Assembly: GCA_035635855.1 (NCBI GenBank) | Contig: DASQAF010000027.1 | Location: forward strand, 186,001-250,000 | DNA from: UBA11740 sp035635855 | GTDB lineage: Bacteria; Acidobacteriota; Blastocatellia; Pyrinomonadales; Pyrinomonadaceae | Direction of reading: 5' to 3' | Length of the DNA stretch: 64,000 nucleotides | Part shown: piece after piece, positions 8,723-16,357 of the stretch | How positions within the stretch are numbered: position 1 is the stretch's first letter | Layout of the letters: every line of letters starts with the position of its first letter | Notes under the pieces: generated by a model | What the model was told of the DNA's origin: nothing | What the model saw: only the letters and a program-made list of their open reading frames with translations | The model's database searches: none | Translations under genes and position numbers: made by a program

Positions 8723-9448
8723 TTATCGCGCGTAAATATTGATGTCCTCAAGCACCACTTCGCGATCAAGCGCCAACACATATATCAAGGTCCGCGCCAT
8801 GTTCGCCACATGAATGAAGCCCGGCTTTGTCTTTGCGCCGGGCGCCGTGTTCTCGACATCCACCAGTCCCGGGCAGAGATTGAAGACGCGAATGTTCGCG
8901 CCCGTCTTGCGCACGTGATCTCGCAAGGACTCGGCATACCCGAGCAAGCCAAACTTGGAAGCGCAATACGAAGGCACGTCAGCATAGCCATGCTTTCCGG
9001 CCTGTGAAGAGATATTAACAATGTCGCCGAACTGGTTCGCGATCATGTTTGGCAGCGTTGCTCTCACGAGTTGCATGACACCGCGCAGGTTGGTGTCCAT
9101 AACTTTGTCCCAACCATTTTCGGTGATCTGATCTACCGTCTCAGGAACTGCCAGACCTGAGTTGTTAACGAGTATGTCCAGCGTTCCGTGTTGTTCGATC
9201 ACTTGACCTACCAGGGCATCGATCTCCCTACGCTCACGAATATCGAAAGCATACGGAAAGACGCGCTCGGCGCCGAACTTCAAATTCAACTCATGAGCGG
9301 TGTGGCTAACTACTTCCTCGCGCCGCGAAGCAATGACCACCTTCACGCCGGCGACGCCCAACGCCTCAGTAAAAGCGCGGCCGATGCCGGTGCCGCCTCC
9401 GGTGACCAGCGCAACCTGATCTGCGATTGGTTTAGTTCTGAGCGCCAT
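8723..9448 (-). CDS. short-chain dehydrogenase/reductase
   Basis: A 241-residue classical SDR. The NAD(P)-binding motif TGGGTGIG lies at residues 16-23, NNSG at 95-98, catalytic Ser147/148, and Tyr161-x-x-x-Lys165 in SYCASK. The ATG at 9448 is chosen because the fold starts right after it (ADQVALVTGGG). An upstream in-frame start at 9568 would run through a palindromic repeat and add 40 residues of no recognisable fold. It lies between the sugar transporter and the second amylase, so a role in sugar or polyol oxidation is possible but unproven. Confidence 0.88.
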   Translation of the reverse strand: MALRTKPIADQVALVTGGGTGIGRAFTEALGVAGVKVVIASRREEVVSHTAHELNLKFGAERVFPYAFDIRERREIDALVGQVIEQHGTLDILVNNSGLAVPETVDQITENGWDKVMDTNLRGVMQLVRATLPNMIANQFGDIVNISSQAGKHGYADVPSYCASKFGLLGYAESLRDHVRKTGANIRVFNLCPGLVDVENTAPGAKTKPGFIHVANMARTLIYVLALDREVVLEDINIYAR

Positions 9449-9479
9449 TCGGCTGTATGTTCTTCTGTATCGTTTAGCC

Positions 9480-9495
9480 GGCGGACTTGTCCGCC
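9480..9495. repeat. REP-like palindrome, copy 1
   Basis: GGCGGAC-TT-GTCCGCC, a perfect 7-bp-arm palindrome, preceded by GTTTAGCC. The same core with the same GTTTAG lead recurs at 13269-13282 at the 3' end of the RAYT gene. It lies just upstream of the SDR gene. Confidence 0.7.
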
Positions 9496-9554
9496 CTATA
9501 CCGTTCGAGGTGTTCTTTGCGGCTTTCGCCGCAACTCTGGCTGACTCCGAATAA

Positions 9555-11447
9555 TCATCGTGGTACAAACACTGCCGCCGAGCGCGGCGATAGCTTGACG
9601 ATCAATTTCCCATCCTCGACCCGCGCGTCGTTGCTCGACGTCAGACGATCGACCAGCCGACGGCCATTCGCCAGTCCAGTGGGCGTGACATCGAATTCAA
9701 TTGTCGCCGGCTTTCCGTCATTGTTAATTGCGACAACCACCACTTCGGTTTTCATTTTGCGCGCGTAAGCATAGTGCTGAGCTGAGACATAAAGATTAAT
9801 CAACTCGCCTCGCTGCAACGGCAAGAGACCGGTATGCAGATGCGCCATCGTGCGCACAAACTCGAACGCGTCCTGCTCTTCACGGGTCCGGCCCTGCTTC
9901 GTAAAAGCATTTCTCTTGTCACCCGGAAACCCGCCGGGAAAATCCGCGCGCGCGGTCGGCTCGTCCGCGCCAGTCATCCCGATCTCGTCGCCATAGTAGA
10001 GCTGCGGCACGCCGCGAGTGGTCAACACGAATGCGTTGGCCAATTTGAGACCGGCGATTGTCGCGCCCTTCTCGCTCATGAAACGGCCATCATCGTGCCC
10101 CCCGAGCAGCGTTACCAGGATGTTCGGGTACGCGTAGAGGTAATCCTTTCCCAGAGTCTTTGGTACCTCATCAAGATTCTTGCCTTCGGCAAAGGCGTGG
10201 CGGATCGAGTAAAAGAGCGGGAAGTCGAGGAGCGAATCCAGACCAGAATCGGCGCCGTCACGCACCTTGCCGCCCTGGAAATACGAAGTGTGTACGACGT
10301 CGCCATCCTTGACTTCACCGACGACGGTGAACTTCGGATACTCGCGTTTGATAGCAGTTGTCCATTGATGCCAGAAAGTGTTGGGCACGTATTGCCAGGT
10401 GTCCATGCGTATCCCGTCGGTGCCGGTGACGCCAATCCACCATAGCGTATTCTGAATCAGGTACTGCGAAACTTCCCTGTCGTTTTGATTAAGATCGGGA
10501 AGGAAATCAAGGAACCAACCTTCCATCGTCTCTTTTTTCAGCAGCGCCACCGGGCGAGGATCGTGCAGCGTCCACGTCTGAAAGACGTTTGCCAGATGTT
10601 TTTGCTTCGTGCCGTTGAACCAGGTAGGCGTCGGAGGATCATCGACCCAGGGGTGATAAGGCCCGGTGTGATTGACGACTTCGTCCTGAACGATCTTAAT
10701 TCCGAGTTTGTGAGCTGCGCTTACCAACTCCTGCAGTTTTTGTAAACTGCCGAAGTGTTCTTCGACCGAATAGAAATCCTGCGGATTGTAGCCGTGAAAG
10801 CCGGTGCAGGGTTTTCCTTCCTTCAGCTCGATCTCGTTCAGCCGATCGTAGTTGTCATACCAGGGCGTCAGCCACAGGGTGGTCACGCCGAGGTCTTTCA
10901 AGTACGGCAGGTGATCGATGACACCCTGCAAGTCCCCGCCATGATAGTAGTATTTGTTCTGACGGTCGTAGAGACCGCGCGACCGCGGCGGATCATCATT
11001 GCCCCGGTCACCATCGCTGAATCGATCAATCATGACGAGGTACATGACGTCGTCTGACGAGAATCCCTGAAAACTTCCTGAACGATTCAAGCGAGGCAGA
11101 ATTTCCCAGCGCGCCTGTGCACTTCCGTTCTGGTTTGAAATCCTTAGAGTCCGCTCTCCTGGTCGAGCATCCGGCAGGATTGCCAGATCTACAAAGACAT
11201 AACTGCCGCTCTGATTTATCTTCGGCGCTCCGACGATGCGAAATCCGCTTCCCACCGCCTGTACCACTGCGCCGCGGAGATTTCTACCTCTAATAAGCAC
11301 GCGTACAGGATTCAATGAACTCCCGACCCACCAACTGGGCGGTTCGACTTTCAGGATTTCAGGAGTCTGCGCCGCCACCGATGCACCGGCAAACAAAACA
11401 GATGCAAAGAACAGCAAGCTTAGTAAAAGATGGTCCCTCGGCTTCAT
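9555..11447 (-). CDS. secreted GH13 cyclomaltodextrinase/neopullulanase-like amylase
   Basis: A 630-residue enzyme. A signal peptide (to about residue 27) is followed by an N-terminal immunoglobulin-like domain (ILKVEPPSWWVGSSLNPVRV, about 30-118) of the Cyc-maltodext_N type, then the GH13 barrel. Catalytic features are DEVVNH (255-260), GIRMDTWQY with nucleophile Asp349, Glu378 in VVGEV and His451-Asp452 in LGGHDDGRF. Region IV usually reads F-x-N-H-D; here Gly replaces Asn, which may affect specificity. It probably hydrolyses cyclodextrins, pullulan or maltodextrin in the periplasm, as SusA does. It is a clear paralogue of the product of 14003-15961. Confidence 0.92.
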   Translation of the reverse strand: MKPRDHLLLSLLFFASVLFAGASVAAQTPEILKVEPPSWWVGSSLNPVRVLIRGRNLRGAVVQAVGSGFRIVGAPKINQSGSYVFVDLAILPDARPGERTLRISNQNGSAQARWEILPRLNRSGSFQGFSSDDVMYLVMIDRFSDGDRGNDDPPRSRGLYDRQNKYYYHGGDLQGVIDHLPYLKDLGVTTLWLTPWYDNYDRLNEIELKEGKPCTGFHGYNPQDFYSVEEHFGSLQKLQELVSAAHKLGIKIVQDEVVNHTGPYHPWVDDPPTPTWFNGTKQKHLANVFQTWTLHDPRPVALLKKETMEGWFLDFLPDLNQNDREVSQYLIQNTLWWIGVTGTDGIRMDTWQYVPNTFWHQWTTAIKREYPKFTVVGEVKDGDVVHTSYFQGGKVRDGADSGLDSLLDFPLFYSIRHAFAEGKNLDEVPKTLGKDYLYAYPNILVTLLGGHDDGRFMSEKGATIAGLKLANAFVLTTRGVPQLYYGDEIGMTGADEPTARADFPGGFPGDKRNAFTKQGRTREEQDAFEFVRTMAHLHTGLLPLQRGELINLYVSAQHYAYARKMKTEVVVVAINNDGKPATIEFDVTPTGLANGRRLVDRLTSSNDARVEDGKLIVKLSPRSAAVFVPR

Positions 11448-11496
11448 ACCAGGGTAACGTTTCTAAATTGACTACATCGGACGTTTCTTGCGCGCG

Positions 11497-11570
11497 GTTT
11501 CGTGTGATTTCGTGGATTGGGGTTTAGTCGCGGAGGACGATCCACGAAACTATCCGAAGAATCACGAAAC
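11497..11570. repeat. intergenic inverted repeat (TTTCGTG type), copy 1
   Basis: TTTCGTGGAT (11508-11517) pairs with 11540-11549, and the outer GTTTCGTG (11497-11504) pairs with CACGAAAC (11563-11570). A second copy of the same family is at 38636-38717. It fills most of the 203-bp gap between malQ and the amylase gene. Confidence 0.75.
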
Positions 11571-11650
11571 ATAGAAGTCAGATGCTTTGATTTTCTTTCA
11601 TTCATGAGCGAGCAAACCGAATGCTTGTTCAATAGTTATTTTTCGAGACA

Positions 11651-13219
11651 TTAAACTGCGTCCAAATCCAATTTGATGCTTTCCACTTCATGTTTGCGAA
11701 TACGCCCATAAGTGTCCGTCATCTCTCTGAGTCGATGAGCGTGAGACTCGGTCAGGGCCCGCTCATCAACTCGCCAGGTCCAATTGCCCTGAGTGCTGTT
11801 GGGCAGATTCATCCGAGCTTCAGTGCCCAGGCCGAGCAGATCCTGTAAGGGCACGATCGCCGTGTCGGCGACTGACTGAAGCACCGCGCGAATAAAGTCC
11901 CAATGAATCTCTGTACCCTGCGTATTCAGGTATTTCACGCAGAAGTTTCTCTCGGAGCTTATCTGTTCCGCACTTCGGGTCGACCCGGCGCCGGCCACGC
12001 TATTGAACCAGCCGACCGTGGTGTCGTTGTCGTGCGTCCCGGTATAGGCCACAACGTTGCTGTGATAGTTGTGCGGCAGATCGATACTCTTTGTATCGCT
12101 GCTAAAGGCGAATTGCAGGATGCGCATCCCGGGAAAACCAAAGTCGTCGCGCAGCCGCTCGACATCCGGAGTGATCACGCCCAGGTCTTCGGCGATGATC
12201 GGCAGCTCACCCAGCGCTTTGTGGATTGCCGTGAACAATTCCCTTCCCGGCGCCTCGACCCAGCGTCCGCGTTCCGCAGTGGTGTCGCCCCCAGGGATCT
12301 CCCAACAAGCTGCAAACCCGCGAAAGTGATCGATGCGGGCGATGTCGACGATCTGCAAGCTGGCCCGCACGCGCTCAATCCACCAGCGAAAACCATCCGC
12401 CAGCATCCGCTCCCAGTTGTAGAGCGGATTACCCCAGAACTGTCCAGTGGCGCTGAAATAATCCGGCGGCACGCCGGCCACAACTATAGGCCGGCCATCA
12501 GCGTCGAGCTTGAACTGGTCAGGGTTAGTCCAGACATCTGCTGAATCCTGGGCCACAAAGATGGGCACGTCGCCGATGAGGCTGATGCCCCGCTCGTTGC
12601 AGTAGGCTTTGAGCGCGAACCATTGCCGGAAGAAAAGAAACTGAAAGAACTTGTGCGCTTCGATCTGGCCGTGCAAATCGATCCGGGCACGTGCGAGGGC
12701 GGCCCGTTCACGTCGGACCAGTTCGCCTTCCCATTCGTGCCACGAGACGCCACCGTGCGCGCTCTTCAGTGCCCGGAAGAGTGCGTAGTCGTCCAGCCAC
12801 GAAGCATTCTCCTCAGCAAAGGTTTCAAACGCACTGCGAAGTTCCGTGTCCGTGGTCCGCTGATAGCGCGCAAACGCCTGATCCAGAAATAACTCCTTCG
12901 CTTTATGAACTTGCTCAAAATCGATCCGCTCCGTGGGCAACGAAGGGATCTCGTCCAGTTCAGTTATTGACAGCAAGCCCTCTTCAAAGAGTTTCTCCGG
13001 ACTTATCAGCAGGGTGTTACCCGCAAACGCGGAATAGCACGCATAAGGCGAATCGCCGTAGCCGGTTGGCCCCAGCGGCAGCACCTGCCAAAGACTCTGG
13101 CCGCTGTCCACCAGAAAATCCGCGAAGCGATACGCCTGGTCACCCAGATCGCCGATGCCAAATCGCCCCGGCAGCGAGGTCGGGTGAAGCAGAATGCCGC
13201 TGGCTCTGGGAAAGGTCAT
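11651..13219 (-). CDS. malQ: 4-alpha-glucanotransferase (amylomaltase)
   Basis: A 522-residue GH77 enzyme that transfers alpha-1,4-glucan segments between maltodextrins, releasing glucose. There is no signal peptide, so it is cytosolic. The start RASGILLHPTSLPGRFGIGD and the motif YGDSPYACYSAFAGN are typical of the family. The nucleophile Asp lies in IARIDHFRGF and the acid/base Glu in PIIAEDLGVI; TGTHDNDT is the usual region IV. Length is normal for MalQ. It follows the two amylase genes on the same strand and would process imported maltodextrin. A purine-rich GAGAGT stretch precedes the ATG. Confidence 0.95.
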   Translation of the reverse strand: MTFPRASGILLHPTSLPGRFGIGDLGDQAYRFADFLVDSGQSLWQVLPLGPTGYGDSPYACYSAFAGNTLLISPEKLFEEGLLSITELDEIPSLPTERIDFEQVHKAKELFLDQAFARYQRTTDTELRSAFETFAEENASWLDDYALFRALKSAHGGVSWHEWEGELVRRERAALARARIDLHGQIEAHKFFQFLFFRQWFALKAYCNERGISLIGDVPIFVAQDSADVWTNPDQFKLDADGRPIVVAGVPPDYFSATGQFWGNPLYNWERMLADGFRWWIERVRASLQIVDIARIDHFRGFAACWEIPGGDTTAERGRWVEAPGRELFTAIHKALGELPIIAEDLGVITPDVERLRDDFGFPGMRILQFAFSSDTKSIDLPHNYHSNVVAYTGTHDNDTTVGWFNSVAGAGSTRSAEQISSERNFCVKYLNTQGTEIHWDFIRAVLQSVADTAIVPLQDLLGLGTEARMNLPNSTQGNWTWRVDERALTESHAHRLREMTDTYGRIRKHEVESIKLDLDAV

Positions 13220-13251
13220 TACTCTCTTTCTATCCTCCGTTTAGAAAGATT

Positions 13252-13878
13252 CTATCCTTGTTTAGACAGCGGACTTGTCCGCCTAGCTCGCGCTAGACTC
13301 AACTCTTCCTCGGTCCACAGCCAACGCCAATCAATTTCGATCGGAATGCTGCCAGGCTCGTGTGGCAAATAAGAGTGGTAACTCGACCAACGCCACTTCG
13401 CTGGATGTTCAACCAATCCTGCGCGCACCGGATTCATATGGATATAATGGAGCTTCTGACGGATGAACTTATGGCTCCAGATATCGATCGCCGAGAATTC
13501 TTTCAACCAAACAGCATGAGTCTGACCAGACTCCAGGGCGACGGGCAACGCCAGCTTTGCAAGCGATAAATGATGGCCTTTTGCGCGCAGCCATTTCAAG
13601 ATCAACGAAGCCGATCTGCCTTTGAACCTGCCTGCCACAACGCTTATGTCCAGACCAAGTGGATTAGCCAACAAATGAAAATGGTCCGGCATTATCACGT
13701 AGCCAATCAACTTAAACGGATCTTTCGAGCGCGTAGTAGCCAAGGCCTCAATCAATAGCGAGCATGCGTTGTTACTTTGAAAGATGGGAATGCGACCATA
13801 AGTTACGGCCGTGACGTAGTGAACCAGGTTCGGTTCTCGCGACTTGAAGAGATGCATTTTGCTTGGGCGCTTGCGCAA
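13252..13878 (-). CDS. REP-associated tyrosine transposase (RAYT, Y1 HUH family)
   Basis: A 208-residue single-strand DNA transposase-like protein of the IS200/IS605 superfamily. It keeps the HUH metal site (His66-Phe67-His68 in IMPDHFHLL) and the catalytic tyrosine region HYIHMNPVRAGLV (Tyr145). HYVTAVTYGRIPIF near the N-terminus is typical of RAYTs. The start is taken at TTG 13878, just after a GAGGTGAG ribosome binding site; ATG 13857 (MHLFKSREPN) is the alternative. RAYTs act on short palindromic REP sequences. Here one palindrome lies inside the last codons (13269-13282) and a nest of hairpins precedes the gene (13906-13991). It sits between malQ and an amylase gene, where it may be a recent insertion. 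Confidence 0.9.
   Translation of the reverse strand: MRKRPSKMHLFKSREPNLVHYVTAVTYGRIPIFQSNNACSLLIEALATTRSKDPFKLIGYVIMPDHFHLLANPLGLDISVVAGRFKGRSASLILKWLRAKGHHLSLAKLALPVALESGQTHAVWLKEFSAIDIWSHKFIRQKLHYIHMNPVRAGLVEHPAKWRWSSYHSYLPHEPGSIPIEIDWRWLWTEEELSLARARRTSPLSKQG
13269..13282. repeat. REP-like palindrome, copy 2 (inside RAYT 3' end)
   Basis: GCGGAC-TT-GTCCGC, preceded by GTTTAGACA, the same arrangement as at 9480-9495. It encodes RRTSPL near the C-terminus of the transposase, so the gene has either ended in or captured its own repeat. Confidence 0.7.
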
Positions 13879-13905
13879 GGCTCACCTCATTGTTGACCTG
13901 TAGTG

Positions 13906-13991
13906 AACTGTCCGTTTGATGGCGGAACTAGACATCGCACGTTACGAATTCGTAAGCATGCGCACAAGTGCGCTGTCTAAACGGGACAGTT
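13906..13991. repeat. nested hairpins upstream of the RAYT gene
   Basis: AACTGTCCGTTT (13906-13917) is mirrored by AAACGGGACAGTT (13979-13991, one extra G). Inside lie two further palindromes: TTACGAATTCGTAA (13942-13955) and GCGCAC-AA-GTGCGC (13960-13973). The whole 124-bp gap between the RAYT and the amylase stop is thus foldable, as expected for a RAYT substrate or end sequence. Confidence 0.65.
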
Positions 13992-14002
13992 AGGGGTTCT
14001 TC

Positions 14003-15961
14003 TCAACTTATTTTGTATGCGACCACCGTCTGGCCCGGGACGATCAACGTGATGTCACCGCTCGTCACTGTCGCGCTCTTCGCAGATCCAGACAAAGGTA
14101 TTAGCTCTTCACCGTCACGCACATTGACGGCAGCTGCAGAAATCCGAATCTTCTTGTCGTTCGCGGAGCGATTGATCACAATGATCACGGTCTCGTTTGC
14201 ATCCCGCCGCGCGTATGCATAAGCATCATCATCATAAAAAAGATCGACCAGTCGCCCATGCCTGATCGCAGAGTGCTCACGCCGCAGCTTGATCCAGTCA
14301 TGCGTCCACTGCCACATCCGCTGCTGATTCTGCGCTCGCTCGGGCTGCGAGAATGCATTCTTCCGGTCTCCGGGAAAGCCGCCGGGAAAATCGCGCCGGT
14401 TGTCGGGATCGTCCTTACCTTCCATCGCGATTTCTTCGCCAGAGTAAAGTTGCGGCGTCCCCCTGACTGTCAGCATGAAAGCCGTGTGCAGCATCGCGCC
14501 TTCCGGCGTTGCGCCTTCCAGAGACATAAACCGGCGCGTATCGTGATTATTGACCATCGTGGTTAGTCGCGAAGGATCAGGATAGAGCGCGTCGTATTTC
14601 AACTGATCGCGCAGCGCCCGCATCGGCGCGTGATCAGTAAAGACCGCGAGCGAAACATTCCACAGAGAGAAATCAAAATCTGAGTCGAGTTTGGTGTCGA
14701 TGCCGTCCCAGCCCGTGTGCCCTCCGATAAAGAACGCAGTCTGCGCAGCGTCGCGCTCGAATACTTCGCCCACCATCCACATGCGCGGATACTGGCGATG
14801 AAGAGCGTTTGAGAGATCGCGTATGAAGAAACGCGGTACATACTGGATCGTATCCTGGCGAATGCCGTCGATGCCGGTCATGCCCACCCACCACAATGAA
14901 TTCTGAATCTCGTAACGGGCGACTTCCGGCTCGTCCTGATTCATGTCCGGCATATCGTCGCTGAACCAGCCATCCAGCGTATTCCGAACTTCGTCCTGGT
15001 TACCGTGCGGTGAAAGCAGCACACTGTTTTGAAATTTATCGAGCAGATGATTCTGCATCGTACCGTGAAACCAGTTGTCGAGCGGCGGATCGCCGGCCCA
15101 CGGATGATGAGAGCCAATATGATTGGCGACCTGATCCTGAATGACCTTCAACCCCAGGTCGTGTGCTCTCTCGATCAATTCACGCAGCGTCTGCAAATCA
15201 CCAAAGTGATCTTCAACTCCGTAATAATCAATCGCGTGATAGCCGTGATAGTAGGTGCTCGGACACCAGGGCTTGTCACAGTTGTTGATACCGTTCCAGT
15301 TGTCGTACCAGGGCGTCAACCAAATCGCGGTCACACCCAGTTCCTTCAAATACGAAAGATGATTAATGACGCCGCGAAAGTCGCCGCCGTGATAAGCGCG
15401 CGGATTGCGGCGATCGCTGGCCGCGGCCGGTGCGCCGGCGGGCGAATTATTTGCAGCGTCTCCGTCAGAAAAGCGATCGGTCATGATCAGATAGATAACG
15501 TCGTCGTTGGAAATGCCCTGAAAGTTTCGGCCAGAATCCAGCGCGGCGTTAATATGAAAGGCGACTGTTGCCCTTCCCCGGGCGGTCTCAACCATCAGTG
15601 GATATTCCCCCGGTTGCGCTGATGGACTTACGCGTAGGTTCACAAACAAGTAGGTACCTCTGGGGTTTTCCCGCACGTCGGAAACGACTGTTTGCGGCCG
15701 AGTCGCCCACACGCGCGCTCCGCTGAGATTTTTTCCGCCGATCAGCAAGCGCACAGGATTGATGGTGTGATTGGCCCACCAGGACGGCGGTTCGACTTTG
15801 ATGATCGAAGGACTGTTAGCCTGCGGGTCGGCGAAGCAAGCAACAGCGGTCAGCAGAATCAGCAGGGACGCGCCGAAGAACCCCAGCGCGCGGCGGGCGA
15901 GCGCTGCTCGCCGGGAACGGACTCTAATTGGACGATTTTTGATTCTTAAACCTTCGCACAT
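14003..15961 (-). CDS. secreted GH13 amylase, paralogue of the 9555-11447 product
   Basis: A 652-residue enzyme. The export segment (GASLLILLTAVACFAD) contains a cysteine that could make it a lipoprotein. Next come an N-terminal immunoglobulin-like domain (IIKVEPPSWWANHTINPVRL, about 53-140) and a GH13 barrel with DQVANH (276-281), nucleophile Asp370 in GIRQDTIQY, Glu399 in MVGEV and Asp474 in VNNHDTRRF. Region IV is canonical here, unlike its paralogue. The only ATG (15961) overlaps the upstream cytochrome c gene by 38 bases, so the two may be co-transcribed. It is likely a cyclomaltodextrinase/neopullulanase-like maltodextrin hydrolase. Confidence 0.9.
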   Translation of the reverse strand: MCEGLRIKNRPIRVRSRRAALARRALGFFGASLLILLTAVACFADPQANSPSIIKVEPPSWWANHTINPVRLLIGGKNLSGARVWATRPQTVVSDVRENPRGTYLFVNLRVSPSAQPGEYPLMVETARGRATVAFHINAALDSGRNFQGISNDDVIYLIMTDRFSDGDAANNSPAGAPAAASDRRNPRAYHGGDFRGVINHLSYLKELGVTAIWLTPWYDNWNGINNCDKPWCPSTYYHGYHAIDYYGVEDHFGDLQTLRELIERAHDLGLKVIQDQVANHIGSHHPWAGDPPLDNWFHGTMQNHLLDKFQNSVLLSPHGNQDEVRNTLDGWFSDDMPDMNQDEPEVARYEIQNSLWWVGMTGIDGIRQDTIQYVPRFFIRDLSNALHRQYPRMWMVGEVFERDAAQTAFFIGGHTGWDGIDTKLDSDFDFSLWNVSLAVFTDHAPMRALRDQLKYDALYPDPSRLTTMVNNHDTRRFMSLEGATPEGAMLHTAFMLTVRGTPQLYSGEEIAMEGKDDPDNRRDFPGGFPGDRKNAFSQPERAQNQQRMWQWTHDWIKLRREHSAIRHGRLVDLFYDDDAYAYARRDANETVIIVINRSANDKKIRISAAAVNVRDGEELIPLSGSAKSATVTSGDITLIVPGQTVVAYKIS

Positions 15962-16331
15962 AACCGACCAGCGAGCGGATCTCTGTGCGTTTCAGTTTCT
16001 TGCCAAATGCCGGCATGCCACCTTTGCCCCGACTCACTATAGAGATGAGACTGCCGGTACCGGTGATATTCGAATTCTTTCGCCACCACTCCTGGGCGGT
16101 AAAATCCGGAGTCTTATATGTGTGACCGAGCGGTGTATCCCCGCGCCCGTCACTGCCATGACAACGCGCACAATTATTCCTGAACAGATCGCCAACCGGA
16201 ACGCCGCGCGATTTCGCGGGGGAGCGGCGTCGCTGTGGTGTAGTAGCCCGGATAACTAATTCAACTGGAAGAAGTGCAAGTACTAAAAAGATCAGGCTGG
16301 TAGTGGCCAGCCGCTTCACGTTGCGAATCAT
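15924..16331 (-). CDS. small membrane-anchored or secreted cytochrome c
   Basis: A 135-residue class I c-type cytochrome. The N-terminal hydrophobic segment (residues 9-28) is a signal or anchor, followed by a single heme-binding site Cys54-Ala-Arg-Cys57-His58. The likely distal ligand is Met106 in GKGGMPAFG, and the terminal helix contains EIRSLVGYVRRF. It would carry electrons in the periplasm. It begins 26 bases after the multiheme cytochrome gene (16358-18598), so the two are probably redox partners in one operon. Confidence 0.88.
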   Translation of the reverse strand: MIRNVKRLATTSLIFLVLALLPVELVIRATTPQRRRSPAKSRGVPVGDLFRNNCARCHGSDGRGDTPLGHTYKTPDFTAQEWWRKNSNITGTGSLISIVSRGKGGMPAFGKKLKRTEIRSLVGYVRRFKNQKSSN

Positions 16332-16357
16332 TCCGGGCGCTCATTGCTCCTTTAGTC

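Noticed and set aside
9834..10445. 203-codon plus-strand open frame
   Set aside because: Lies entirely antisense to the GH13 gene at 9555-11447, with no start signal or domain.
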